Shown: piece after piece, positions 1 to 8,732 of the stretch | Position numbering within the stretch: position 1 is the stretch's first letter | How the letters are laid out: each line of letters begins with the position of its first letter | NCBI RefSeq assembly: GCF_024701975.1 | Contig: NZ_JANLNM010000001.1 | Coordinates: 930,001-994,000, forward strand | Direction: 5' to 3' | DNA from: Variovorax sp. ZS18.2.2 | GTDB lineage: Bacteria; Pseudomonadota; Gammaproteobacteria; Burkholderiales; Burkholderiaceae_C | DNA: 64,000 nucleotides | The notes under the pieces: model-generated | Databases searched by the model: none | Seen by the model: the letters and a program-made list of their open reading frames with translations, nothing else | Told to the model about the DNA's origin: nothing | Position numbers and translations under genes: made by a program

Positions 1-856
1 CCTCCAGGCACTGCGCAAGCTGCGCGACCACTGGCGACCCGGCGCGCGGCTTGCGCTGGAGCAGGCCGACTTCGCGATGGAATGTGTGCTCGCCGAGAGA
101 CAGCGCGCGAACGCCGGGCGGCAGCGGCAGGTGCGCTTCGACCAAGGGAACGAGGCCGACGCCCAGCCCCTTCGCGGCCAGATGGATGAGGGCGGGAATC
201 TCGTCCACCTCGACGGAGTCGCTGACCTGCAGCCCTTCGCGGCGAAGGAATCGCTCGACCATCCGCCCGCCGAACGAGGCGCGGTCGTAGCGCAGGAACG
301 GCTGCTCCTGCAGCAGGGTGCGCCAGTCCTTCTTTGCGGGCGTGTCCGCCGGCACGATCAGCACATAAGGCTCCTGCACCAGCGGCTGCCACGCCAGGTC
401 GGGAAGAAGGCCGAAGGGCGGACGGATGATCACCGCCGCATCGATGCTGCCTGCATCGAGGTCGTCCATCAGGCGCATCGACACGCCGGGCGAGACATGC
501 ACGCGCAGCAACGGCAGGCTCTGCCGCAGCCGCGCCAGCGCCCGCGCAACCAGCGTCGGCTGTGCCGAGGCGATGGCGCCGATGCGCAGCAGCCCGCGGT
601 TTGCGGTGTCGTCGGGCAGGTCGCCGAGCTTGGCGTAGAGGGCGCAGATTTCTTCGGCGCGCGCCAGCGTGGTCTCTCCTGCGGCATTCAGGGTGGCGGA
701 GCGCCCCGTTCTGTCGAAGAGCGCGAAGCCCAGGCTGTCCTCGAGCCGCTTGATCTGGCTGCTGACCGCCGATTGCGTGAGGCCGATGCGCTCACCCGCC
801 GCGGCAAAGGTGCCGTGGCGGCAGACGGTGATGAAGGTTTGGAGCTCGTTGATCAT
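1..856 (-). CDS. LysR-family transcriptional regulator (3' end off the window)
   Basis: This is a LysR-type regulator read from an ATG at 856 toward the left edge; about 285 residues are visible and no stop is reached. Residues 1-60 form the winged HTH, with the typical run [13 protein letters not shown] followed by LFDRTGR. The rest is the effector-binding domain, including the segment RYDRASFGG. Family members are usually near 300 residues, so only the last 10-25 should be missing. It lies divergent from the VOC gene at 978, the classic arrangement in which a LysR protein controls its neighbour and itself across a 121-bp shared promoter region that is AT-richer than its surroundings. The effector cannot be read from the sequence. 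Confidence 0.9.
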   Translation of the reverse strand, partial: MINELQTFITVCRHGTFAAAGERIGLTQSAVSSQIKRLEDSLGFALFDRTGRSATLNAAGETTLARAEEICALYAKLGDLPDDTANRGLLRIGAIASAQPTLVARALARLRQSLPLLRVHVSPGVSMRLMDDLDAGSIDAAVIIRPPFGLLPDLAWQPLVQEPYVLIVPADTPAKKDWRTLLQEQPFLRYDRASFGGRMVERFLRREGLQVSDSVEVDEIPALIHLAAKGLGVGLVPLVEAHLPLPPGVRALSLGEHTFHREVGLLQRKPRAGSPVVAQLAQCLE

Positions 857-977
857 GGCTGACTCATCAAAATTATTGGGACTCAGCGAAGAAATATATC
901 GCTTTCGGTTATGTGAATCGTTGCCTAAAGTCGGGATATCCCGACCTCTTCAACTCAACGCCAACGCGGCGAATCCC

Positions 978-1409
978 ATGAGCACCCACGACACACGCAT
1001 CCCTTTTCACCTGGCCTTTCCCGTTCGCGACATTGCCGAGGCTCGCGCGTTCTACGGCGAGCTACTCGGATGTCCGGAGGGCCGCAGCGCGCCCCAGTGG
1101 GTCGATTTCGATTTCTACGGCCACCAGATCGTGGCCCATCTCGCGCCCGACGAATGCGGCCACAAGGCCTTGAGCGCGGTGGATGGCCACGACGTGCCCG
1201 TGCGCCACTTCGGCGCCATTCTTCCGATGGACAAGTGGCAGGCCATGGCCGACAAGCTCGTCGCCCGCGGCACGAAATTCGTGATCGAGCCCTACATCCG
1301 CTTCAAGGGCGAGCCGGGCGAACAGGCGACGATGTTTTTTCTCGACCCCTCGGGCAACGCGATCGAGATGAAGTCGTTCGCGAACCTGGATTCGCTGTTC
1401 GCGGTCTGA
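978..1409 (+). CDS. VOC-family (glyoxalase/bleomycin-resistance fold) protein
   Basis: A 143-residue protein of the vicinal oxygen chelate superfamily. The N-terminal strand-helix [21 protein letters not shown] and the C-terminal [16 protein letters not shown] are the two hallmark segments; the HLAF histidine and the late glutamate are in the positions of metal ligands. The internal region [22 protein letters not shown] resembles dioxygenase/lyase-like VOC proteins of unassigned substrate. ATG 978 is chosen over upstream in-frame starts because the conserved domain begins about 10 residues later. It is divergent from the LysR gene to its left and is its likely target. The reaction is unknown. 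Confidence 0.85.
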   Translation: MSTHDTRIPFHLAFPVRDIAEARAFYGELLGCPEGRSAPQWVDFDFYGHQIVAHLAPDECGHKALSAVDGHDVPVRHFGAILPMDKWQAMADKLVARGTKFVIEPYIRFKGEPGEQATMFFLDPSGNAIEMKSFANLDSLFAV

Positions 1410-1541
1410 AAAACGCGAACGGCGAAGCAGGTAAAGACAGCCTGCTTTACCTTGGGTTTACGGCCTCGCAACGCACCGGACAGTCGGGGCTCCTGAAATG
1501 TCCGATGGCCCTGCGAGGGCCGGACGATCAAAGGATTCAGG

Positions 1542-2024
1542 ATGACGAAAGCACCCCTTCAAAGGTTCGCACTGGCCGCGGCCCTGTTCGCGGTGAGCAG
1601 CCACAGCTTTGCGCAATTCGGTGGAAGCGGCATGGGCGGAGGAGGACGGCGCGGCGCACGGCCGGACGCCTCTGCGAGCCCGCGCACGGGCGACGGACTG
1701 GCCACACCCGCGACTGCGGCGAGCCAGATCCGCGACAAGCTCTATGACATGCGCCTCCAGCTGATGATCACGCCCGAACAGTCCGCACTTTGGGACCGTT
1801 TCTCGGATGCCGTGTGGGACCTGTCGACACGCGGCGGCTTGCCCGGCATGCCTCCGCCGGAAGGGCAGACCGTGGCACAGCTCCTGCAGCAGCGCGCGGC
1901 GCAAGCGCAAGACCGTGCCCGGCGCATGCAGACGGTGAGCGATGCGCTTGCGACGCTCTATGAAGCGCTCTCGGCCGACCAGCGGAATGTGGCGGACCGG
2001 AATCTTGCGGCCGTGATTCCCTGA
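1542..2024 (+). CDS. Spy/CpxP-like periplasmic LTXXQ protein
   Basis: A 160-residue exported protein: a signal peptide of about 24 residues ending SFAQ, a Gly/Arg-rich linker, then a helical domain. Two LTXXQ-like motifs are visible (MITPEQ and LSADQ), the signature of the Spy/CpxP/CnrX family of periplasmic chaperones and sensors. It could buffer misfolded periplasmic protein, or be a general envelope protein of this family. It stands alone; the S9 peptidase gene converges on it with about 36 bp between the stops. No metal-resistance genes are nearby, so a CnrX-type role has no support. Confidence 0.65.
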   Translation: MTKAPLQRFALAAALFAVSSHSFAQFGGSGMGGGGRRGARPDASASPRTGDGLATPATAASQIRDKLYDMRLQLMITPEQSALWDRFSDAVWDLSTRGGLPGMPPPEGQTVAQLLQQRAAQAQDRARRMQTVSDALATLYEALSADQRNVADRNLAAVIP

Positions 2025-2060
2025 TCGATCCGTGTCCCGGCCGCGGTGTGGGATGGTCCG

Positions 2061-4115
2061 CTACTGCAGGTTCTTCTGGAGAAAGCGCTCCATCTCCGTC
2101 AACACCCGCACCCGGTCTTCCTCGCGGCTCAGGCTGTGGTCGCCGAGCGGCAGTTCGACATAGCGCGCATCGGCGCGGTTCGCCTTCTTCAGCGCCTCGG
2201 CCATGTCGCGCGATTGCTCGACCGGCACGATGAGGTCGTTGGCACCGTGGATCAGCAGCACCGGCACGCGGATCTCCGCGGCGCGCAGGGCCGGCGAGGT
2301 CTGGCGCAGCTTTTCGCGATCGCCCCACCAGGTGCCGATTTCGGCTTCGGCGCCCAGCTCGTAGCCGATGTAGCTCTGCGAGTGGCTGAGCAGGTCGCGC
2401 AGGTCCGAGGGACCGGCAAAGCTGATGGCGCAGCGGTAGAGCGCGGGGTCCTTCACCGCCCCCATGAGTGCTGCATAGCCGCCATAGCTGCCGCCCACGA
2501 TGCAGGCGCGCTGCGGATCGGCAATGCCCTGCTCGACCAGCCAGCGCAGGCCGTCGGCGAGATCGTCCTGCATCTCCAGGCCCCAGCGGCGGCGGCCGGC
2601 TTCGCGGAAGTCCTGGCCGTAGCCGATCGATCCGCGGAAGTTGATCTGCAGCACGGCCCAGCCGCGGCTGGCGAAAAACTGCGCCCAGTAGTCGTAGCTG
2701 CCGGTGTCGATGGACGCCGGGCCACCGTGCGGCAGCATGATGGTGGGCAAGCGGCGGACGGACGGAGCGCCAGCCGTTTCGGCCTCGCGTGCAGGCGGCA
2801 GGGTCAGGTAGCCTTCCAGTTGCAGGCCGTCGCGGCTGCGCAGCGCAACGCGCTTCGGCGTGGCCAGCGGCTGCTTCTCCAGGGCAGGGTGCGTGTCACT
2901 GATGAGCCCGAGCTTGCCGCTCGCCCAGTCCATCGTGTAGTACTTCGTCGGCCGCGAACCCTGGACCGACAGGACGATGCTGCGCTGCCCCGTTTCGTCG
3001 TCGCTCACGATGTGGTTGCCGCGCTTCGGTAGCGCACGGTCCAGCGCTTCCTGTCGCTGCCGGGCCGCATCGTCCCAGTACAACAGGCGGGGCACGTCGG
3101 TGCGGTATGAGATGCCGACGACGCGCTGCGTTGCCGGGTCCCGGATCAGATCACCGCGTATGTCGAAGCGGGCGTCGGCCAGCAGCGTCTCGCGCGGGAA
3201 TGCGGAGTCCTGCAGGTCGATGCGCACCAGCGCGTTGCGGCCGTCGACGGGGGCAAGGGCGTAGAGAAAGCGCGGATCGGCGTCGAAGCCCAGCGGCCTG
3301 AGCGCATGTTGGCGGGCCTCCGCGGGATCGGTGCCGTCGTACTTGGCAAGGGTTGCCCATTCGGACGAGCGCCCTTGCGATTCCGGCGGCTTGACCATCA
3401 CGCGCATGGTGGTGCGCGCCGAGCCGCTGCCCAGGCGCACCACGCCCTGGGTGTCGGTCATCCAGTGGTAGGTGCCGCCGAGGTTGCGTTGCAGCAGGCG
3501 CGATCGCCCGGTGCGCGTGTCGAGGCGATAGACGTCGGGCTGTCCGGCCGATTGCGCGTCGAAGGCGATCAGCACGGTTTCCGGCTCGTCGCGCAGGGCG
3601 CCGATGATGCGGTCCTGGTACTGCGGCACGTTCCGTTGCCGTTCGAAGAAGCTGCCGTTCTGCAGCGCGCTGGCGAGGTCCGCCTTCAGATTGCCACCGT
3701 CGGGATCGACAGCGATCAGTCGGGTCTCGCCCGTGGCCACGCCGCGCCGGTGGTCGGGAAAGAAGGCGCCGACCAGCAGGCGCTTGCTGCCGGCCCAGCG
3801 CAGCGACGAGAAGATGTATTTGTCGTTGTCGGTCTGAAGGATGACCTTCGGCTTGTTGCCGAAACCGCTCACCACCACGTAGCTCTTGCCGTCCACGTTC
3901 TGGACCATGGCGGCGCCGCGTCCGTCGGGGGACATGCGCAGCATCGCGATGGCGGGCAGTTCCGCGAAGGCCTGCAGGGGAATTGCTGCGGAGGGTGGTG
4001 GTGGTGGTGGTGGTGGTGGTGGTGGTGAGTCTGGCGGCTCGGCTGCAAAGACGGTGCAGGATCCCACGAGACAAAGCGCGGCGAGACATACCAGGCGTCT
4101 GCTGGCAATGGGCAT
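2061..4115 (-). CDS. S9-family prolyl oligopeptidase-type serine peptidase
   Basis: A 684-residue secreted or lipid-anchored peptidase. The signal sequence contains LVGSC, a possible lipobox, followed by a run of 11 prolines. Residues roughly 50-420 have the repeating WD/propeller character of S9 enzymes. The C-terminal alpha/beta-hydrolase domain carries the nucleophile in GGSYGGYAALMGA, the catalytic Asp in IHGANDLIVP and His in GDHSLSRE. It should cleave short peptides, as in dipeptidyl/acylaminoacyl peptidases. The poly-Pro run is encoded by a pure triplet repeat and can change length without a frameshift. The next gene upstream on this strand is the response-regulator gene, about 80 bp away; a functional link is not evident. 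Confidence 0.92.
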   Translation of the reverse strand: MPIASRRLVCLAALCLVGSCTVFAAEPPDSPPPPPPPPPPPSAAIPLQAFAELPAIAMLRMSPDGRGAAMVQNVDGKSYVVVSGFGNKPKVILQTDNDKYIFSSLRWAGSKRLLVGAFFPDHRRGVATGETRLIAVDPDGGNLKADLASALQNGSFFERQRNVPQYQDRIIGALRDEPETVLIAFDAQSAGQPDVYRLDTRTGRSRLLQRNLGGTYHWMTDTQGVVRLGSGSARTTMRVMVKPPESQGRSSEWATLAKYDGTDPAEARQHALRPLGFDADPRFLYALAPVDGRNALVRIDLQDSAFPRETLLADARFDIRGDLIRDPATQRVVGISYRTDVPRLLYWDDAARQRQEALDRALPKRGNHIVSDDETGQRSIVLSVQGSRPTKYYTMDWASGKLGLISDTHPALEKQPLATPKRVALRSRDGLQLEGYLTLPPAREAETAGAPSVRRLPTIMLPHGGPASIDTGSYDYWAQFFASRGWAVLQINFRGSIGYGQDFREAGRRRWGLEMQDDLADGLRWLVEQGIADPQRACIVGGSYGGYAALMGAVKDPALYRCAISFAGPSDLRDLLSHSQSYIGYELGAEAEIGTWWGDREKLRQTSPALRAAEIRVPVLLIHGANDLIVPVEQSRDMAEALKKANRADARYVELPLGDHSLSREEDRVRVLTEMERFLQKNLQ
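3994..4026 (+). repeat. (GGT)11 microsatellite encoding poly-proline
   Basis: Eleven uninterrupted GGT triplets (CCA-frame prolines on the minus strand) just after the signal peptide of the S9 peptidase. Unit length equals a codon, so slippage would change linker length and not the frame. Confidence 0.95.
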
Positions 4116-4196
4116 TTTTTTAACTCCCTGAACATGGAAACCGCAACAGTGTATCGATACGGTTTTCGTGTCGGCAGGGGGCGCCCGACCGAACGA

Positions 4197-5117
4197 TCAG
4201 GCGAGTTGACCGCTCGCCAGTGCCGCCGCCGCCGCGCGCGTTTCCACCCCCAGCTTCTCGAAGATGTGCTCCAGGTGCTTGTTCACCGTGCGCGGGCTGG
4301 TGCCCAGGATCTCGCCGATGTCGCGGTTGGTCTTGCCCTTGGCGAGCCACGACAGCACCTCGGTCTCGCGCGGCGTGAGGGCCGCTTCAGCCAGCCGTGC
4401 TGACGAAGCGCCCCCAGCACCGCCAACGCCGTCGCGCTGCATCGCGAACAGCAGCATCGTCTCTCCGAGCGCCGCCGCGCCCAGGTTGCGTACCGACAGG
4501 CGCATGCCCGTCGCCGTGCCGATGACGATCGCAGCGCCAGGCACGAGCGCCGCCTCGAGCGACTGCGGCAGCAGCCCCGGCGCCACCGGGTCTTCGAGCG
4601 CGTGCAGCCACAGCGCCGCTTGCGGCGAACGCCACGCGATGCGCCCGCGCGTGTCGACGAACACCACGCCCATGCCGGCCACGTCCACCGCATCGCGCGC
4701 CATGCGGGTGATGCGCGCATTGCGCGCGTGCGTGTGCAGGCGCGCCAGAACCTCTTGTGCACGGATCGGCTTCACCACGTAGTCAACGCCGCCGCATTCG
4801 AAGCCTTCGACGACATGCGAGGTTTCCGAAAGGCCCGTCATGAACAGCACAGGAATGTGCGCCCACGCCGGGTTGGCCTTGATGCGCCTGCAGGTCTCGA
4901 AGCCCGAGAGGCCGGGCATCAGGCCGTCGAGCAATATCGCATCGGGCACCACGAGTTCGAGCCGCTGCAGCGCGGCCTCGCCGTCGGCCGCCACGAGCAC
5001 GGTGTAGCCACTGGCCTCCAGCGTGTCGCACAGCATGCCGAGGCTGCTGGGGGCGTCGTCCACCACCAGCACCACGGGGCGTTCGGACTCATGGCTGGGC
5101 GAGGGGAGTGTCTGCAT
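4197..5117 (-). CDS. Response regulator, REC plus LuxR-type HTH
   Basis: A 306-residue two-component response regulator. The receiver domain covers about residues 15-130, with acidic residues in VLVVDDAP, phosphoacceptor Asp64 in ILLDGLMPG and the conserved Lys in YVVKPIRA. A middle region of about 90 residues resembles a weak PAS-like sensor segment. The LuxR-type HTH covers about 240-300 (LTPRETEVLSWLAKGKTNRDI, then a recognition helix with TVNKHLEHIF). ATG 5117 is chosen; it overlaps the 3' end of the upstream kinase gene by 29 bp, indicating translational coupling. It is the obvious cognate partner of that kinase and the likely activator of the divergent amide/urea operon. Confidence 0.9.
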   Translation of the reverse strand: MQTLPSPSHESERPVVLVVDDAPSSLGMLCDTLEASGYTVLVAADGEAALQRLELVVPDAILLDGLMPGLSGFETCRRIKANPAWAHIPVLFMTGLSETSHVVEGFECGGVDYVVKPIRAQEVLARLHTHARNARITRMARDAVDVAGMGVVFVDTRGRIAWRSPQAALWLHALEDPVAPGLLPQSLEAALVPGAAIVIGTATGMRLSVRNLGAAALGETMLLFAMQRDGVGGAGGASSARLAEAALTPRETEVLSWLAKGKTNRDIGEILGTSPRTVNKHLEHIFEKLGVETRAAAAALASGQLA

Positions 5118-8100
5118 CTTCTGCCAGTGCGTTGCGGAGGTTGTCGAGTTCGAATCGGGTGACCATGCCGCGCAGCCAGGTGCAGGTGGCGGCCGCGGCG
5201 GGCGACGCGGCCGCCAACCGGTCGAGCGCGGTCTGCAGGCCGCGCACATGGCCCATCTGCACGAGGCGCATCAGCTCGGCGCGGTCGTCTTCCGAGAGCA
5301 CGAGCTGCGGCGGGCGCAGCGCGCTTTCATCTTCGCTCGCAGGCGGCATCGCGTCGCTGGCCGTCAGCCATTCGAGGCCCAGGTGCCGCTCCAGCGTGGC
5401 GATGAGCACCGACTCGATCACCGGCTTGCCGACAAAGGCCTGGCACCCCGCGGCGTGCAGGCGCTCGGCCTGGTTCTCGAACATGTTGGCCGAGACGATG
5501 ATGATCGGAACGTCGCTGAAGCCCGCGGCGCGCACCGAGGTGGCGGTTTGCCAGCCGTCCATGTCGTCCATCGTCAGGTCGAGCAGGATGGCCGAGGGCA
5601 GCTCTTCGCGCAGGCTGTCCAGGCACTCGGTGCCGCTCGCGGCCTCGCGCACCTCGAAGCCCAGCGGCATCAGCATGCCGGCGAGCATCTGGCGCTGCAC
5701 GGGCTGGTCGTCCACCACCAGCAGCGTGCGGCGCGCGCCGATGTAGCCCGACACCGGCTGGCGCAAGGCACCACCCTTGGCTTGGGGGCCGGGGTCGGCC
5801 ACTTCGCGCAGGTACACGCGCACGCTGAAGGTGCTGCCCGCGGGCGAGGTCTGCGCCAGCACAAGCTCGCCGCCCATCAGCGAGGTCAGCAGCGCGGTGA
5901 TCGTGAGGCCCAGCCCCGTGCCCGGCTCGCCGCGCCGGCGCCCGGCGGCCCCGCGCTCGAAGGGCTCGAAGATGCGCAGGTGGTCCTGCGGCGCGACGCC
6001 GATGCCGGTGTCGACCACGTCGAAGCGCAGCACCTCGCGCCGCGCGTCCACATGCAGCGTGACGGTGCCGCTGTCGGTGAAGCGCACCGCGTTCGTCAGC
6101 AGGTTGATGAGGATCTGCCGCAGCCACTTGGCATCGGCATGCACCCAGGACGGCAGTTGCCCCGCGTGCGTGTAGACGAACGCCAGGCCCTTGCTCTCCG
6201 CCTGCGGGCGCACCATGTGCACGAGCTGGTCGAGAAAGGCGGGCAGCGCGAGCGGCGCCGGCTCCAGCTGCAGGCGGCCGGCCTCGATGCGGGCGAGGTC
6301 GAGCAGGCCATCGATCAGCCCGAGCATGTGCTCGCCGCTGCGGTGGATGGTCTGCACGGCTTCGCGCGGCGGTGCGACGGCATCGCCCTTGAGCAGGATC
6401 TGCGAGTAGCCCAGGATGCTGTTGAGCGGCGTGCGCAGCTCGTGGGTCATGCCGGCGACGTAGCGCGTCTTGGCCTGGTTGGCGGACTCGGCGGCTTCCT
6501 TGGCGGTCTGCAGCGCGGCGTCGGTGCGGCGGTGGGCTTCGATCTCGAGTGCGAGCAGGTTGTTGTGGCGGTTCGATTCCTCTTGCGCCATCTGCCGGCT
6601 CTCGCTGCCCAGTACCACCCACCAGGCGGCCACCGCGGCCACGACCGAGAGCAGCGCGAACACTTTCAGGAAGGCCGTGGCCAGGGTCGGGTCGCTGGTG
6701 CCCGCGATGGCCTCCTGCGCGTAGACCACGCCGACCACCGTGGCCAGCAGCGCGATCAGCGAGGTGGCGATCAGCAGGTAGTGCGCCACGCGGAAGTTGA
6801 GCCGCGCCGACAGCGCCGGCGGCAGCAGCGCCTGCAGCCAGCCGCTCATCTGCTCGGCGGCGCGCGAGTCGGTCTTGCAGCGGTCGTGGCAGCGCGATTC
6901 GAGCGTGCAGCACAGCGAGCAGATCGGCGCGCTGTAGGCCGGGCAGTGCGCCATGTCTTCCGACTCGAAGCTGTTGTCGCACACCGAGCACATCACGCTC
7001 TGGCCGGGCGCCCATCGGTCGATGTCGGTGCGCGCGAGGTAGTAGCGGCCACGCGTCTTCCACGCGAGCAGCGGGGAAACCGCCATGGCCGTGGCCAGCG
7101 CGATGAACGGCGAGAACGCCTTGGCCCACTGGCCCATCGCGCCCGAGTACGCGAGCATCGCGAGCGCCGCGGCCACCAGCATCGCGACGAGGCCCACGGG
7201 GTTGATGTCGTACAGGTGCGCCCGCTTGAACTCGATGGTCTTCGGGCTCCAGCCCAGCGGCTTGTTGATGACGAGGTCGGCCACCAGCGCGCCGACCCAG
7301 GCAATGGCGATGTTGCTGTAGAAGCCCAGCACATGCTCCAGCGCGGCGAAGACGCCGAGCGCCATCAGCAGGATCGCGATGGCCACATTGAACACCAGCC
7401 AGACCACGCGCCCCGGATGGCTGTGCGTGAGCCGCGCGAAGAAGTTCGACCATGCGAGCGACCCCGCATAGGCGTTCGTGAGGTTGATCTTCATCTGCGA
7501 GACGACGACAAAGAGCACCGTCACGCCGAGGATCCATGCCGGATCGCGCAGCACGTAAGAGAAGCCCGTGAGGTACATCTGCGTCGGCTCGATCGCATGC
7601 GCGGCCGGTATCTCGTGCTGCAGCGCGAGGAACGCGAGAAACGCGCCGCCCATCATCTTGAGCATGCCCGGCACGATCCAGCCCGGCCCTGCGACCAGCA
7701 CCGCGGTCCACCAGCGGCCTCGGTTGGCAGCAGTCTTCTCGGGCAGGAAGCGCAGGTAGTCGACCTGCTCGCCGATCTGCACCACGAGCGAGAAGGCCAC
7801 CGTGGCCGCCGCGCCGAACATCAGCGGATCGAAGCCGCTGCTGTCGGAGGTGCGGCCCACGAGGCCGGTGAAGTCGGCGTACAGCTCGGGCTTCTTCAGC
7901 AGCACGGCGGTGAAAGGGCAGATGAAAAGCACGATCCAGATCGGCTGCGTCCACAGCTGCAGCCCCGAGATGAGCGTGATGCCGCGCGCCACCAGCGGAA
8001 TGATCACGATGGACGACACCAGGTACAGCAGCCACAGCGGCCAGTCCAGGTACATCTGCAGCGCCAGCGCGAGGATGGCCGCCTCCAGCGCGAAGAAGAT

Positions 8101-8487
8101 GAAGGTGAAGCTCGCGTAGATCAGCGAGGTGAGCGTGGAGCCAAGGTAGCCGAAGCCTGCGCCGCGCGTGAGCAGGTCCATGTCCACGCCGTGCCGGGCC
8201 GCGTAGTACGAGATCGGCAGGCCGGTGAGGAAGGTGATGAGCCCCACCACCAGGATGGCCCACAGCGCGTTCGAGAAGCCGTAGCTCAGCGCGATGGCGC
8301 CACCGATGGCCTCCAGCGCCAGGAACGAGGTGGCGCCGAACGCCGCGTTGGCCACCCGGAACTCCGACCACTTGCGAAAGCTGCGCGGCGTGTAGCGCAG
8401 TGCGTAGTCCTCCAGCGTTTCGTTCGCGACCCAGGCGTTGTAGTCGCGGCGGATGCGAAAGATCTTCTGTCCGGAGACGGATTGCAT
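5089..8487 (-). CDS. NCS1-type permease / zinc-cluster / hybrid sensor histidine kinase fusion
   Basis: A 1,132-residue multidomain sensor starting at ATG 8487. Residues about 30-460 are a polytopic membrane domain like NCS1 (cytosine/purine/allantoin) permeases, with 11-12 hydrophobic segments and an N-terminal stretch typical of that family. Residues 500-537 form a compact Cys/His cluster (CSVC, HC, CSLCC, C-x3-C) resembling a zinc-binding module. Two further TM helices (about 569-626) lead to a short coiled coil and a HisKA domain (His682 in THELRTPLNSI), an HATPase domain (N box NLLTNAVRF, DTGIG, GTGLGL) and a receiver (Asp970 in LLDLTMDDMDG). The C-terminal helical tail lacks an obvious HPt histidine. 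The design parallels CbrA, in which a solute-carrier domain is fused to a kinase. By context it should sense extracellular amides or urea-like solutes. Confidence 0.9.
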   Translation of the reverse strand: MQSVSGQKIFRIRRDYNAWVANETLEDYALRYTPRSFRKWSEFRVANAAFGATSFLALEAIGGAIALSYGFSNALWAILVVGLITFLTGLPISYYAARHGVDMDLLTRGAGFGYLGSTLTSLIYASFTFIFFALEAAILALALQMYLDWPLWLLYLVSSIVIIPLVARGITLISGLQLWTQPIWIVLFICPFTAVLLKKPELYADFTGLVGRTSDSSGFDPLMFGAAATVAFSLVVQIGEQVDYLRFLPEKTAANRGRWWTAVLVAGPGWIVPGMLKMMGGAFLAFLALQHEIPAAHAIEPTQMYLTGFSYVLRDPAWILGVTVLFVVVSQMKINLTNAYAGSLAWSNFFARLTHSHPGRVVWLVFNVAIAILLMALGVFAALEHVLGFYSNIAIAWVGALVADLVINKPLGWSPKTIEFKRAHLYDINPVGLVAMLVAAALAMLAYSGAMGQWAKAFSPFIALATAMAVSPLLAWKTRGRYYLARTDIDRWAPGQSVMCSVCDNSFESEDMAHCPAYSAPICSLCCTLESRCHDRCKTDSRAAEQMSGWLQALLPPALSARLNFRVAHYLLIATSLIALLATVVGVVYAQEAIAGTSDPTLATAFLKVFALLSVVAAVAAWWVVLGSESRQMAQEESNRHNNLLALEIEAHRRTDAALQTAKEAAESANQAKTRYVAGMTHELRTPLNSILGYSQILLKGDAVAPPREAVQTIHRSGEHMLGLIDGLLDLARIEAGRLQLEPAPLALPAFLDQLVHMVRPQAESKGLAFVYTHAGQLPSWVHADAKWLRQILINLLTNAVRFTDSGTVTLHVDARREVLRFDVVDTGIGVAPQDHLRIFEPFERGAAGRRRGEPGTGLGLTITALLTSLMGGELVLAQTSPAGSTFSVRVYLREVADPGPQAKGGALRQPVSGYIGARRTLLVVDDQPVQRQMLAGMLMPLGFEVREAASGTECLDSLREELPSAILLDLTMDDMDGWQTATSVRAAGFSDVPIIIVSANMFENQAERLHAAGCQAFVGKPVIESVLIATLERHLGLEWLTASDAMPPASEDESALRPPQLVLSEDDRAELMRLVQMGHVRGLQTALDRLAAASPAAAATCTWLRGMVTRFELDNLRNALAEDADTPLAQP

Positions 8488-8732
8488 GGCGGGTTCTCGC
8501 GGCGGCGGCGGTGGCATGAAGCAGGTACAGCAAGAAGCGCTCCCTGCGCTGTGTTCCACCGATGTCTGGCTCGGGAGTCTGCGGGCAGGGCGGGTGCTCG
8601 CCGCTACGTTGAATGACGTATTCGCGGGAATGGAACTGATTTCTAAAGTACCAGCCATGGTGCTCGGGGCACCGTCCGATGCACTGCGATGGTGCGCGGC
8701 TCACTCTTCTTTCAACCTGCCTGGAGTTCCTG
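8488..8732. promoter_or_regulatory. Divergent control region, permease-kinase versus amide operon
   Basis: A 245-bp spacer separates the kinase start (8487, minus) from the urtA-like start (8733, plus). Both outward promoters and the binding site of the response regulator should be here. I could not pick a convincing sigma-54 element or a clear palindrome by eye. Confidence 0.5.

Noticed and set aside
857..977. A precise LysR T-N11-A operator in the lysR/VOC spacer
   Set aside because: The region is AT-rich and several weak dyads compete; none is clearly better than chance.
1418..1470. Terminator after the VOC gene
   Set aside because: Two short mutually exclusive 7-base stems can form but neither has a T-run.
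5023..8616. A 1,197-residue plus-strand frame opposite the permease-kinase
   Set aside because: Its composition is Arg/His/Gly-rich low-complexity sequence with no recognisable domain, while the opposite strand is a well-defined sensor.
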